A DNA stretch of 64,000 nt from an uncultured Bacteroidales bacterium (GCA_946406195.1 CAMJJT010000006.1:37864-101863), one strand, 5' to 3'; positions 1-9,319 are shown, counted from the stretch's first letter. A program made the numbers and translations. Notes: a model not told the origin generated them from the letters alone.

Positions 1-131
1 AAACGAACCTCAAGTTCATCCGCCGCTTCAATTACCTCGAAGCTCGCGCCAAAGAACAAGGCCGTGACCTCAAAGACATGACCCTCGAAGAAATGGACAC
101 CCTCTGGAACGAAGTTAAGAAACAAGAATAA
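1..131 (+). CDS. mazG: Nucleoside triphosphate pyrophosphohydrolase MazG, C-terminal end (partial)
   Basis: Only the last 42 codons are in the window; the gene runs off the left edge and stops with TAA at 129-131. The readable tail (NLKFIRRFNYLEARA, then LEEMDTLWNEVKK) matches the conserved C-terminal helix of MazG, where an F.RRF..E..A...G...M..LW.EAK pattern is typical. MazG hydrolyses noncanonical or excess NTPs to NMP and pyrophosphate in the cytoplasm. The assignment rests on this short tail only. Confidence 0.8.
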   Translation, partial: TNLKFIRRFNYLEARAKEQGRDLKDMTLEEMDTLWNEVKKQE

Positions 132-158
132 CCGTCTAACAAGGATTTTTGTCTAACC

Positions 159-176
159 CTCGGCATACATGCCGAG
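159..176 (-). repeat. REP-like palindrome, copy 1
   Basis: Copy of CTCGGCATRTATGCCGAG. Read on the minus strand it is followed by GGTTAGACAAAA, matching the tail (AGTTNRACAAA) seen beside the other copies. It lies between mazG and the tRNA-Leu terminator, about 31 kb from the RAYT gene that carries further copies. Confidence 0.75.
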
Positions 177-193
177 CTCCCTTAGAAACAAAA

Positions 194-213
194 AAGGGTC
201 ATCGCTGACCCTT
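194..213 (-). terminator. Rho-independent terminator of tRNA-Leu
   Basis: A 7-bp perfect stem (AAGGGTC / GACCCTT) with a 6-nt loop is followed on the minus strand by a run of T (complement of the A tract at 190-195). It starts 5 nt beyond the tRNA 3' end, so it terminates a monocistronic tRNA transcript. Confidence 0.85.
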
Positions 214-217
214 GTTG

Positions 218-299
218 TGCGGCATAAAAGACTCGAACTTTCACTCCTCGCGGAACCAGATCCTAAGTCTGGCGCGTCTACCAATTCCGCCAATGCCGC
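218..299 (-). tRNA. tRNA-Leu (anticodon UAG)
   Basis: On the minus strand the 82-nt sequence folds as a class II tRNA. The acceptor stem GCGGCAT/ATGCCGC has discriminator A; the D arm contains TGGCGGAATTGGTAGACGC; the anticodon stem CCAGA/TCTGG encloses loop CTTAGGA with anticodon TAG; there is a variable arm and a TTCGAGTC T loop. CCA is not encoded. Discriminator A, the long variable arm and the UAG anticodon all fit leucine. It has its own promoter and terminator. Confidence 0.96.
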
Positions 300-330
300 A
301 TAAATATAAATCTCATTTGGGGTAATTAAC

Positions 331-360
331 CATTTCAAACAACTTCAAACCATTTCAAAC
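331..360. repeat. Three near-identical 10-bp repeats in the tRNA leader
   Basis: Consecutive decamers CATTTCAAAC, AACTTCAAAC, CATTTCAAAC. They lie between the tRNA-Leu promoter and the mature tRNA, so they are transcribed in the tRNA 5' leader. No function is evident; it is one more of the short tandem arrays scattered through this window. Confidence 0.7.
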
Positions 361-381
361 TCCCTTTTCGAAATTCGGCTG

Positions 382-413
382 CAAAATTACTGCTTTTTTT
401 TGACATATGCAAG
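382..413 (-). promoter_or_regulatory. Bacteroidota-type promoter for tRNA-Leu
   Basis: On the minus strand the -7 box TAATTTTG (382-389) lies 20 nt from a -33 box CTTG (410-413), which is followed by CATATG as in several other promoters here. It points at the tRNA, about 80 nt downstream. The -33 box overlaps the first codons of the divergent M16 peptidase gene (407). Confidence 0.7.
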
Positions 414-1669
414 AAAATACGCAAACTTTTTATCATATTTTACCAAACGGGGTCAAAATCGTACATCGCTGGACCCCTTCTCCCGTCGCGTACATAGGCG
501 TTATGGTCGGAGCCGGAACACGTCATGAGATGCCCGAAGAAAACGGCATGGCGCACTATATTGAGCATTGTGTCTTCAAAGGCACCAACCATCACACCGC
601 CCGACAAATCATCCATTCCATCGAAGGAATAGGTGGCGAGATCAACGCTTATACTACCAAAGAAGAAACCACTTTCTATGCCGCTATCCTCGCCGAACAT
701 GTCCAACTGACCCTGCATCTCATCGCAGAGATGATCTTGGAGCCCGCTTTCAAGAAAGAAGAAACCGACAAAGAGCGGATGGTCATTCTCGATGAGATTG
801 AGAGTTATAACGACCAACCCTCCGAACTCATCTATGATGACTTCGAGAACCTCGTCTTTGCCGGTAGTCCGCTCGCTATGCCCATATTAGGCACAAAAAA
901 GACCCTCCGGCATATCTCCTCCAAACCCGATTACGCCAAACAATGGATGGCGCAGCACTACACACCCGACCGGATGGTCGTTTTCTGCCAAGGTAACATC
1001 AAACCCGACCGCATCTTCCGCCTCGCTGAACGCGAATTCGGTCATCTGTCAGCGCAGCGGTCCAACAGCGTAAGCGGTCCAACAGCGCAGCGGTCCAACA
1101 GCGTAAGCGGTCATGATAGCCCGCGTACAGCGAGCTATCATAAACACACCCACCAAGTCCACGCTATGCTCGGCGGACGAGCTTATCCCATCGGACATGA
1201 GAACCAACTCGCAATGTTCCTTCTCAATAACATCTTAGGCGGTGGTAGCCTCAATAGTCGCCTCAACCTCTCTCTGCGCGAAGCCAAAGGATTGGTCTAT
1301 ACCGTCGAATCTACCTATACTCCCCTCAGCGACACCGGTTACTGGTGTGCTTACTGGGCGTGCGACCCCGAAGATTTTGATCTCTCCTTGGACCTCGTAC
1401 GACGCGAATTGGACAAACTGTGCGACGCACCGCTCTCCGAAGCGGCCCTGCATAAAGCCTTGATTCAACTCCGCGGACAATTAGCCATCTCCGCACAAAA
1501 TCAGGAAAACACAGCCTTAGCCATGGCGAAATCTGTTCTCTATAGGGGAGAAGCTCCCGAATGGGAAGACACGATGCGCAAAATTGAACAAACATCCACC
1601 TCGCAATTACTGCAAGTCGCCCAAGAATTGCTAAATACAAATTGCACTTACATTTTGACATACAAATAG
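407..1669 (+). CDS. M16 family zinc metallopeptidase (insulinase/PqqL-like)
   Basis: A 420-residue single-unit M16 peptidase. The inverted zinc motif HxxEH appears as HYIEH at about residue 50, and the downstream third ligand is probably the E in the KEETDKERMVILDEIE stretch (about residues 117-131). The C-terminal half carries the inactive-fold motif GGGSLNSRLNLSLREAKGLVY. No signal peptide is visible, so a cytoplasmic or periplasm-facing site cannot be decided. M16 enzymes degrade small peptides or process proteins. Between the two halves lies an in-frame, repetitive insert (about residues 215-245) unlike the rest of the protein; see the repeat at 1050-1141. The start at 407 overlaps the opposing tRNA promoter; no better in-frame start is visible before the conserved region. 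Confidence 0.9.
   Translation: MQENTQTFYHILPNGVKIVHRWTPSPVAYIGVMVGAGTRHEMPEENGMAHYIEHCVFKGTNHHTARQIIHSIEGIGGEINAYTTKEETTFYAAILAEHVQLTLHLIAEMILEPAFKKEETDKERMVILDEIESYNDQPSELIYDDFENLVFAGSPLAMPILGTKKTLRHISSKPDYAKQWMAQHYTPDRMVVFCQGNIKPDRIFRLAEREFGHLSAQRSNSVSGPTAQRSNSVSGHDSPRTASYHKHTHQVHAMLGGRAYPIGHENQLAMFLLNNILGGGSLNSRLNLSLREAKGLVYTVESTYTPLSDTGYWCAYWACDPEDFDLSLDLVRRELDKLCDAPLSEAALHKALIQLRGQLAISAQNQENTALAMAKSVLYRGEAPEWEDTMRKIEQTSTSQLLQVAQELLNTNCTYILTYK
1050..1141 (+). repeat. In-frame tandem repeat plus palindrome inside the M16 gene
   Basis: A 33-bp unit at 1050-1082 is repeated at 1083-1112 (30 of 33 bases), encoding two copies of AQRSNSVSG. It is followed directly by an inverted repeat, ATGATAGC (1113-1120) against GCTATCAT (1134-1141). 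The block sits in frame between the two M16 half-domains and looks like inserted repeat DNA rather than peptidase sequence. Confidence 0.8.
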
Positions 1670-1729
1670 GGCTTTTTTGTAACACTTAAATTATAAAAAG
1701 CACTTTTCTTTCACTTTTTTGCTAAAAAA

Positions 1730-1761
1730 TTTGGCTGTTTCAAAAAAAAGTTGTACCTTTG
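1730..1761 (+). promoter_or_regulatory. Promoter of the first Sus locus
   Basis: -33 box TTTG (1730-1733), 20-nt spacer, -7 box TACCTTTG (1754-1761): a full match to the Bacteroidota primary sigma consensus. Transcription should begin near 1768, leaving a leader of about 110 nt before the SusC start. Confidence 0.8.
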
Positions 1762-1778
1762 CACGCTTTTTCGTTTGT

Positions 1779-1816
1779 GCGCGTATGCGTATACCTTATT
1801 ATATACATATACGCGC
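1779..1816 (+). promoter_or_regulatory. Hairpin in the SusC 5' leader
   Basis: Two 15-nt arms (1779-1793 and 1802-1816) pair with one mismatch and one G-U pair around an 8-nt loop. The hairpin lies inside the predicted leader, about 60 nt before the start codon. It could influence mRNA stability or translation; there is no T run, so it is not a simple terminator. Confidence 0.5.
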
Positions 1817-1876
1817 GATATAAAGAACGGAAACTTGCAAAACAAATAATGAAAAATAAATAACAAAACAATAATA

Positions 1877-4800
1877 ATGAAGCGATTTTACTTAATGTTA
1901 GTCTGGATGTGCCTCCTGCCCGTTGGCTTGTTGGCGCAGACAAGGATAACCGGTATCGTGCTCGACGAAATGGGAGAAGGCGCCATCGGTGCCAACGTCG
2001 TTGTGGAGGGTACGACCATCGGTACCGTAACAGACTTCGATGGCCAGTTTGAGCTGAATGTTCCGGATGGAAAGAAATCTCTGGTCATCTCTTATCTGGG
2101 TTACAAGACTGTGACAGTCCCTGCTAAACCCAACATGAAAGTGACGCTGCAAACCGAGTCGCAGCAGATCGAAGAAGTGGTAGTCACCGGTATGTACCAG
2201 CAAGACAAACGTCTCAACACTGGTTCTACCACTCGTATCGACGCCGAGAAGAGCAAACTGGACGGTATTGCCGACATCAGCCGCTCCCTCGAAGGTCGTG
2301 CTGCCGGTGTCAGTGTCCAGAACGTCAGCGGTACGTTCGGTACAGCGCCGAAAATCAAAATGCGTGGAGCTACTTCCATTTATGGTTCGTCCAAACCGCT
2401 TTGGGTGGTGGATGGTGTGATCATGGAGGACGCCGTAGAGGTGGACGCTGAGTCCCTCTCTTCGGGTGACGCTGTGACGCTGATCTCCTCCGCTATCGCA
2501 GGTCTGAACGCCGATGATATTGAGAGCTTCCAGATCCTCAAAGATGGTTCCGCTACTTCTATCTATGGTGCACGTGCTATGGCGGGTGTCATCGTCGTAA
2601 CCACTAAGAAAGGACAAGCCGGACACACCAAAATCAACTATACCGGTGAGTTTACCATGCGTCTCAAACCGAGCTACCGTGAGTTTAACATCAGCAACTC
2701 ACAGGAGCAGATGAATATCTACCGCGAGATGGAGAAGAAGGGTTGGCTTGAGTTCGCTAACTTGGCTAAATCCAGTACTTCCGGTATCTATGGTAAGATG
2801 TACCAACTCATCAACACCTATAACGGAGATGGTACGTTCGGTCTGGCGAACACCGAGTACGCTCGTAACACCTATCTGCGTCAGGCGGAGTACCGCAACA
2901 CGGATTGGTTCGACCTCTTGTTCCAGAACACCCTGATGCAGAACCACTCCATCAGTATTTCCGGTGGTACCGAGAAAGCGCGTTTCTACACCTCTATGTC
3001 GGCTATGTACGATCCGGGATGGACACTTTCCAGCTCGGTTCAGCGTTATACGGTCAATGCCAACGCTTCATTTGACATTACCAAGAAATTGACCTTGACG
3101 CTCTTGACTTCCGACTCCTATCGTAAGCAAAAAGCACCCGGTACACTCTCACAGAATCCGGATGTAGTAACAGGTGAGGTGAAACGTGATTTTGATATCA
3201 ACCCTTATAGTTATGCAATCAATGCCTCACGTGCATTGGACCCGACACAAAGTTACACGCGTAACTACTGCGATTTCAATATCTTTGATGAGTTGAAAAA
3301 CAACTACATCGAATTAGGCGTTACCGATGTGAAGTTCCAAGGTGAGTTGACCTACAAGCCAATTAAAGGTTTGAGTTTGTCCGCTTTGGCTGCATATCGT
3401 TTCCAAAGTTCTACAAATGAGCACTTTGTAAAAGATCAATCCAACCAGGCCCGTGCTTATCGTGCCGGTATCGATCCCGAAGACGCTACGATTCGCGAAG
3501 CGAACCCCTTCTTGTATGCCGACCCGGATGATGAGAATGCGCTCAAAGAAACCATACTTCCGAAAGGCGGTATGTATTTCCTCAACCAATACAAGATGTC
3601 GCAGTTTGACTTGCGTCTCTCTGCAACGTATAACACCTCTATCAAGGAGAAACATATCCTCAATTTCTTCGCCGGTATGGAGTTAAACACTACCGATCGT
3701 AACACGATTTCATTCGATGGTTGGGGATTCTGCTATGACGATGGAGGCACACCGTTTATCGACTACAAGCTCTTCAAGCAGCAGGTAGAGGAAGGCGGTG
3801 CGTACTACGCTAACACATGGCGCTACTCCCGTTCTATGGCTTTCTTTGCTACCGGAACCTACTCATACTTAGGCCGTTACAACGTCAACTTGACCGGTCG
3901 TTATGAGGGTACCAACGGATTGGGTAAGAGCCGTAGCGCACGTTGGCTGCCAACGTGGAACGTGGGTGTCAGCTGGAACGCGCATGAGGAAGAGTGGTAT
4001 GAGCCTGCACGACACATTCTGTCCAATGCAACCCTCAAAGCCAGCTACTCGCTTACCGCAGACCGCTGTCCTTACGGCTATTCGTACTCAGAACCTGCCT
4101 TCATGGCTACCACACTCTGGCGTCCGAATGCAGCAGCACAGGAAATTGGTATCGATCTGTATCGCTTAGGTAACTCGGAATTGACTTACGAGAAGAAATA
4201 TGAGTTGAACGTGGGTGCCAGCCTTGGATTTATCAAGAACCGCATTAACTTGGATATCGATGGTTACTATCGTAACAACTTCGACCTCATTGGCCCGACT
4301 TATACAACAGGTATCGGTGGTGAGAGTATGAAGTATGCAAACGTTGCAACGATGAAATCATCGGGTGTGGAGATTACGCTTTCTACACTCAATATTAAAT
4401 TGGGTGATCAACCGGGTGCCTTCAAATGGACTACGGACTTTACTTTCTCTTACACCAATAACCGTATTACCAAACTGGATTCGCGTGTGAATGTGATGAG
4501 TCTTGTTACCGGTTCAGGTTATGCCCGCCAAGGTTATCCGGTACGTGCGTTGTTCTCTATTCCCTTCATGGGCTTGAACGACGAGGGTCTGCCAACTTTC
4601 ATCAACCAAGACGGCGAGTACACCGTAACGGATATCAACTTCCAAGAGATTGAGAAAACAGACTTCCTCAAGTATGAAGGTCCTACCGACCCGACCATCA
4701 CTGGTGGTTTTGGTAACCTCCTCTCGTGGAAAGGCTTTACCCTCAATATCTTCATGACTTATTCCTTCGGAAACGTAGTTCGTCTGGATCCGATCTTCAG

Positions 4801-5212
4801 CTCTTCCTACGACGATTTGACAGCACTCCCTCGTGACTTCCGTAACCGCTGGACCATGCCTGGTGACGAGAAAATCACCAATATTCCGGTCATCGCATCT
4901 ACACGACAGCAGAAGACTTACGGTTCCTACGACTTGGCAACGGCTTACAACGCCTATAACTATTCTTCTGAGCGCGTAGCAAAAGGTGATTTCATTCGTA
5001 TGAAAGAGATCTCGCTCATGTACGAGATTCCGAAGAAATACTTGGAGAATGTGAAATTGAATAGTTTCAGCTGTAAGTTCCAGGTGACCAACCCCTTCCT
5101 CATTTACTCGGATAAGAAGTTGAATGGTCAGGATCCTGAGTTCTTCAATTCAGGTGGTGTTGCTACCCCGATGGCAAAACAATTCACATTAACCATCCGT
5201 GCAGGATTTTAA
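1877..5212 (+). CDS. SusC/RagA family TonB-dependent outer-membrane transporter
   Basis: 1111 residues. A signal peptide (MKRFYLMLVWMCLLPVGLLAQ) is followed by a carboxypeptidase-regulatory-like domain (about 23-95: ITGIVLDEMGEGAIGANV, then DFDGQFELNV and YLGYKTVTV). Next come the plug (about 100-240, with SLEGRAAGVSVQNVSG, DIESFQILKDGSATSIYG and GVIVVTTKKG) and a 22-strand-type barrel ending in aromatic F. It imports a ligand captured by the SusD partner encoded 31 bp downstream, driven by TonB-ExbBD. The substrate is not deducible: the locus holds no glycoside hydrolase but does include a zinc peptidase lipoprotein. Transcription probably starts at the promoter at 1730-1761. Confidence 0.95.
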   Translation: MKRFYLMLVWMCLLPVGLLAQTRITGIVLDEMGEGAIGANVVVEGTTIGTVTDFDGQFELNVPDGKKSLVISYLGYKTVTVPAKPNMKVTLQTESQQIEEVVVTGMYQQDKRLNTGSTTRIDAEKSKLDGIADISRSLEGRAAGVSVQNVSGTFGTAPKIKMRGATSIYGSSKPLWVVDGVIMEDAVEVDAESLSSGDAVTLISSAIAGLNADDIESFQILKDGSATSIYGARAMAGVIVVTTKKGQAGHTKINYTGEFTMRLKPSYREFNISNSQEQMNIYREMEKKGWLEFANLAKSSTSGIYGKMYQLINTYNGDGTFGLANTEYARNTYLRQAEYRNTDWFDLLFQNTLMQNHSISISGGTEKARFYTSMSAMYDPGWTLSSSVQRYTVNANASFDITKKLTLTLLTSDSYRKQKAPGTLSQNPDVVTGEVKRDFDINPYSYAINASRALDPTQSYTRNYCDFNIFDELKNNYIELGVTDVKFQGELTYKPIKGLSLSALAAYRFQSSTNEHFVKDQSNQARAYRAGIDPEDATIREANPFLYADPDDENALKETILPKGGMYFLNQYKMSQFDLRLSATYNTSIKEKHILNFFAGMELNTTDRNTISFDGWGFCYDDGGTPFIDYKLFKQQVEEGGAYYANTWRYSRSMAFFATGTYSYLGRYNVNLTGRYEGTNGLGKSRSARWLPTWNVGVSWNAHEEEWYEPARHILSNATLKASYSLTADRCPYGYSYSEPAFMATTLWRPNAAAQEIGIDLYRLGNSELTYEKKYELNVGASLGFIKNRINLDIDGYYRNNFDLIGPTYTTGIGGESMKYANVATMKSSGVEITLSTLNIKLGDQPGAFKWTTDFTFSYTNNRITKLDSRVNVMSLVTGSGYARQGYPVRALFSIPFMGLNDEGLPTFINQDGEYTVTDINFQEIEKTDFLKYEGPTDPTITGGFGNLLSWKGFTLNIFMTYSFGNVVRLDPIFSSSYDDLTALPRDFRNRWTMPGDEKITNIPVIASTRQQKTYGSYDLATAYNAYNYSSERVAKGDFIRMKEISLMYEIPKKYLENVKLNSFSCKFQVTNPFLIYSDKKLNGQDPEFFNSGGVATPMAKQFTLTIRAGF

Positions 5213-5243
5213 TTAACGCGTTGACTATCAAATAGAAAGAAAT

Positions 5244-6908
5244 ATGAATAAGAAGATATTTTACATACTTGCATTGGCATCAGTAATACTGAGCGGTTGC
5301 GGTTTTTTGGACAAAGAACCCGATAACCGTACAGACATCAAGACGGTAGCACAAGTCAAAAAACTGTTAGCAACCGCCTATTCAAATGCCGATTTCGCGT
5401 GGATTTGCGAGATGAGTTCGGATAATATCATCGATAACAACTCGGAGGATGGTAGCTGGACACGTTATAATCTGGGCGTAAACAAAGGTCAGTGTGAGAA
5501 CGAAGCGTTCGCTTGGGAACCTACTAACTCTGCAAGCCAGACAGACGGTGATTCACCTATCCGTATTTGGTCAGGTGCCTACCATGCTATCGCTGTAGCG
5601 AACCACGCCTTGGATGCGATGGACGCTATCGAGGCAAGTGACACTACAGCGGATTGCTCCAAGTCGCGCGCGGAAGCTTTAATTTGTCGCGCATATAACC
5701 ATTTCGTACTTGCAAACGTATTCTGTATGCCTTACCGCGATTCTGCGTTAAGCGAGATGAGCCAAGGTGTTCCTTACATGACAGTATCGGAGCGTGTGGT
5801 GTATTCCAATGCCGACCGCGGTACGCTGACCCAATTGTATGCGAACATAGAGAAAGACCTCTTGGAAGGTCTGAAGAATATATCGGATGACTATGATCAA
5901 CCGAAATACCACTTCAACAAACAGGCAGCTTATGCATTTGCTACTCGTTTCTATCTCTATAAACGCGATTACGACAAAGTCATCCATTACGCTACTCTGG
6001 CCTTAGGAAGCAACCCAATGAGTTGTATGCGTACGGGATACTGGTCCAAGAGCTATGCAACCTACGAGTCACTTTTGCATGCCTATTCGGATACGCAATC
6101 GCCGAGCAATTTCCTGCTGACAACTACCAACTCAACTGTGTATCGTTCTATCGTAGGCGGACGTTACGCATGTAATCGTCAGGCTTCACGTGCCTCTATT
6201 TATGGCTCTGGACCTACTTGGCAGAATTACCGTTTCCATCCCTGCTATGTCAAAGTGGGAGGTCTGCGTACAGCCGACCAAAACTACGGTCTTTACTTTG
6301 CGCACTCAGGCGAGTATTTTGAATACTCCGATAAGATTGCAGGTATCGGTTATCCGCACAACGTAAATGCTACATTCACCGGAGAAGAGACTCTTCTCTG
6401 CCGCGCAGAAGCTTATATCATGAAGCGCGATTACGCAAATGCCTTAGCCGACTTGAAGACTTGGGATGACAGCCGCAAAGTAGGTACTACGGAGACGCTG
6501 CAAGATTTGACCGAGAGCTTGATTGAGAGTTTCTATCGTGGTAACCGCGCAGAGAGCGGAACGGAGATTAATATCGTGACGCGTCTCAACTGCTCTAACA
6601 TCTGTCCGGATTGGGTCATTGACCAAAAGCAATTTTATTGGCTCAACTGTGTGCTGCATTTCCGCCGCTTGGAAACGATACACGAAGGTCTGCGCTGGTT
6701 TGATATCAAGCGTTATGGCATCGAAGTGCGTCATAAACAAGGTATGGAAGCAGAGAAAATCCTGAAATGGGATGATCCGCGCCGAGCTATCCAGATTCCG
6801 GCATCTGTTATCGAAGCAGGAATGACGCCGAATATATCGCTCAATACAAAGACTACAGATAACACACAATTGGTAACCACAAGTTGCCGATTAACCGATC
6901 CGGAATAA
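5244..6908 (+). CDS. SusD/RagB family outer-membrane lipoprotein
   Basis: 554 residues with a lipoprotein signal (ALASVILSGC, Cys about 19) followed by an acidic +2/+3 region (GFLDKEPD), consistent with surface export of lipoproteins in Bacteroidota. SusD-like TPR helices are recognisable (RAEALICRAYNHFVLANVF, KQAAYAFATRFYLYKRDYDKVI), and the C-terminal SusD region contains ETLLCRAEAYIMKRDYANAL and EGLRWFDIKRYGI. It forms the lid of the upstream SusC channel and captures substrate. The 31-bp spacing to SusC and 22-bp spacing to the next gene support one operon. Confidence 0.94.
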   Translation: MNKKIFYILALASVILSGCGFLDKEPDNRTDIKTVAQVKKLLATAYSNADFAWICEMSSDNIIDNNSEDGSWTRYNLGVNKGQCENEAFAWEPTNSASQTDGDSPIRIWSGAYHAIAVANHALDAMDAIEASDTTADCSKSRAEALICRAYNHFVLANVFCMPYRDSALSEMSQGVPYMTVSERVVYSNADRGTLTQLYANIEKDLLEGLKNISDDYDQPKYHFNKQAAYAFATRFYLYKRDYDKVIHYATLALGSNPMSCMRTGYWSKSYATYESLLHAYSDTQSPSNFLLTTTNSTVYRSIVGGRYACNRQASRASIYGSGPTWQNYRFHPCYVKVGGLRTADQNYGLYFAHSGEYFEYSDKIAGIGYPHNVNATFTGEETLLCRAEAYIMKRDYANALADLKTWDDSRKVGTTETLQDLTESLIESFYRGNRAESGTEINIVTRLNCSNICPDWVIDQKQFYWLNCVLHFRRLETIHEGLRWFDIKRYGIEVRHKQGMEAEKILKWDDPRRAIQIPASVIEAGMTPNISLNTKTTDNTQLVTTSCRLTDPE

Positions 6909-6930
6909 ACTCAACAGAAAGGAAACAGCA

Positions 6931-7899
6931 ATGAAGAAATTAAGTTATATCATCATACTTTTTGCAGGTATCGTACTGAGTTCCTGCAATGAGAAACTGG
7001 ATCCCGAATCGATCTTCCCGAATACACAGGAAAAATTGGATCCTACGTCCTACTCATTCCAATTGGATTCTTTCTGCAAGAAGAATTTCTTGGAGGAGTA
7101 TAATGTTGAGTTCCGCTATCGAATGCAAGATATCAGTTCCGATATGGACTTCAACTTAGTACCATGTCCCTACGATAATGCGATCACCATGGCAGTATTG
7201 GCGAAGTACTTGTGGTGGGATGTATATAAAGAGGTAACGGGAAGTTATGAATTCCTCCGCCAATATGGTCCGCGTATCATCTGTTTGATCGGTTCAGCCG
7301 GCCATAACTCAACCGGTTCGGTCACCTTAGGTGTGGCGCAAGGAGGTCTGAAAGTAACACTCCATGCTATCAACTACATCGATCCGTCGAACGTGTCCAC
7401 GCTCAATGAGTACTACTTCAAGACGATGCACCACGAGTTCTCGCATATTCTTCACCAAACGAAGACCTACCCTGCTGAGTTCCGTACAATCAGCGCTGGT
7501 TTGTACAAACCGAATGGATGGGAAGAGCGCAGCGATCAGGAAGCACGTAGTCTCGGTTTTACCGGAAACTATGGTTCCAGCCAAGAGCGTGAGGACTTCG
7601 TGGAGATGATTGCAAACTATATCGTTAAAACAGATGATGAGTGGGAAAGCATGATGAGCGATGCCGCTAAGGGTTGGAAACAAGATGATGATGGCACCTT
7701 GCATCAGTTGGAGAAAGATGAAGATGGTATTGATGGACCAGCAGTCATTGAGCAGAAATTGGCAATCTGCCGCAACTGGCTTCGCGATGACTGGAACATC
7801 GACTTGGATTCGCTCCGCAATGAAGTACAACGCCGTCAAGCGAACATGAATATCGATTCGCTGCGTAATCAGGTATTAACGATTGGAGTAAACGACTAA
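6931..7899 (+). CDS. Putative zinc-binding metallopeptidase lipoprotein (Mx1-like)
   Basis: 322 residues with a lipoprotein signal (GIVLSSC, Cys about 19). The zinc motif HExxH appears as HHEFSHILHQ (about residues 168-177), and a downstream QEARSLGFTGNYGSSQEREDFVEMIANY segment supplies further acidic residues of a gluzincin-type site. It matches the putative zinc-binding metallopeptidase family usually encoded beside SusC/SusD pairs. It probably acts on protein or glycoprotein at the cell surface. The neighbouring DUF4302 protein is a usual partner. The catalytic assignment is seen in the sequence; the substrate is unknown. Confidence 0.85.
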   Translation: MKKLSYIIILFAGIVLSSCNEKLDPESIFPNTQEKLDPTSYSFQLDSFCKKNFLEEYNVEFRYRMQDISSDMDFNLVPCPYDNAITMAVLAKYLWWDVYKEVTGSYEFLRQYGPRIICLIGSAGHNSTGSVTLGVAQGGLKVTLHAINYIDPSNVSTLNEYYFKTMHHEFSHILHQTKTYPAEFRTISAGLYKPNGWEERSDQEARSLGFTGNYGSSQEREDFVEMIANYIVKTDDEWESMMSDAAKGWKQDDDGTLHQLEKDEDGIDGPAVIEQKLAICRNWLRDDWNIDLDSLRNEVQRRQANMNIDSLRNQVLTIGVND

Positions 7900-7926
7900 T
7901 CAGCCGAAGACGTAAACACTAAAAGA

Positions 7927-9291
7927 ATGAAGACAATGAAAATAGAAAAAATCATACTCTTAATACTGGGCACCGTGCTGGTAGCATGTTCGCCCCGTGT
8001 AGATGATCTGTTTGACGAAACGGCTGTAGTGCGTTTGGAGCATCGTCGCGCCGCCTTGATGGAGCAGTTTATGAAAGCTGAGAACGGATGGGTTATGCAG
8101 TACTTCGCTCGCGTGAACCCTGTTGCTTCGGATACTGCTCAGCATAAAGGATACACCTTTATCATGAAGTTCCGCGAAGATGGTACAGTCACCATCGCCG
8201 GAGAAGTGAATGGACTCTACAAGACAGAGACCAGCATGTGGGACATAATCAACGATAATAGTAGTGTACTGACTTTCAATACATTTAATAGTATCTTCCA
8301 TTACTACTCCAACCCTGACCCGGAATTGGGTCTGTGGGGTGCGGACGGAGAAGGTATCGGCGGTGACTACGAGTTCCTCGTGTTGGAATACAACGAGAAA
8401 GAGAACTACCAACTCCTCAAGGGTAAGAAGAACGGATGTTATATCCGCATGTACCCCATGGCAGCCGGTCAGGACTGGGAGGACTATTTTGCCCAAATCC
8501 ATGCAATGGATGCTTTCTTGTTAGAAGAAGCAAACACCTTAGACCTCTTTCAAGATGATCTGCATTGGACGCTGTATAATGCCAAGACACATGAGTTCCG
8601 CGCATTCACCTATGGTGAAGATACGTTAGGAGGTGGCTCATACTACGGATTCATCACCACACCAAAAGGTATTTATATGAATGGAGGTGTATTTGACTTG
8701 TCCGTACAGCACTATACGTATGACGTTCATGGTCAAAAGACCGGCGAGTACTTGACGGATACTGTAATTAATATGCCTCGTGAGTCATTCCTCTTGAGCG
8801 CAGATAAGAGTCGTCTGGTGTCCACTACTTCACCGGATACATACATCACCATCGATCCGCTGGATGTGTTGGTATCTGCCAGCTCAGTATGGCGTTTTGC
8901 AAACGGTATTAACACAACGTTTGACGCAGCCGAAGCTGTAGTAAATCAAAACATCTCAGCAGTAGCGCCCAACTCCTATATCGCATCCTATGGATGGAAG
9001 AAAGCAGCTGATGGTCGTTATGAGTTGTATATTTACTACTCTCTGCGTGGAAAAGCGGCTACAAACTACGATATCTATTATTTCACAGCAGAAGAAGGTC
9101 GTCATAGCGTTAAATTGACATATGCCGAACCTCATGCTACCCGTAAGAACTTGGTTAACTATGGCTCGCTGGACCTGGTTCCGCTGTTTAATGGTACATA
9201 TGATTTGGCGCTCACTACCCCATGGAGACCTTCTAAAGGTCTTACAGCTACCCGTCAAATAGATCCAATCGTATTACATTTGGCACACTAA
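7927..9291 (+). CDS. DUF4302-type surface lipoprotein
   Basis: 454 residues with a lipoprotein signal (LILGTVLVACSPR; lipobox VAC). After the Cys comes an acidic stretch (DDLFDE), then the pattern RRAALMEQFMKAENGWVMQYF typical of DUF4302/DUF4302-like proteins of Bacteroidales Sus loci. No enzymatic motif is visible. The start could be the second Met (MKIEKI) six codons later; both give a good signal. Encoded 27 bp after the zinc peptidase, it is probably a surface ligand-binding accessory of the same system. Confidence 0.75.
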   Translation: MKTMKIEKIILLILGTVLVACSPRVDDLFDETAVVRLEHRRAALMEQFMKAENGWVMQYFARVNPVASDTAQHKGYTFIMKFREDGTVTIAGEVNGLYKTETSMWDIINDNSSVLTFNTFNSIFHYYSNPDPELGLWGADGEGIGGDYEFLVLEYNEKENYQLLKGKKNGCYIRMYPMAAGQDWEDYFAQIHAMDAFLLEEANTLDLFQDDLHWTLYNAKTHEFRAFTYGEDTLGGGSYYGFITTPKGIYMNGGVFDLSVQHYTYDVHGQKTGEYLTDTVINMPRESFLLSADKSRLVSTTSPDTYITIDPLDVLVSASSVWRFANGINTTFDAAEAVVNQNISAVAPNSYIASYGWKKAADGRYELYIYYSLRGKAATNYDIYYFTAEEGRHSVKLTYAEPHATRKNLVNYGSLDLVPLFNGTYDLALTTPWRPSKGLTATRQIDPIVLHLAH

Positions 9292-9319
9292 TTGTTAATA
9301 AAATAGTAAAGAGATAATT

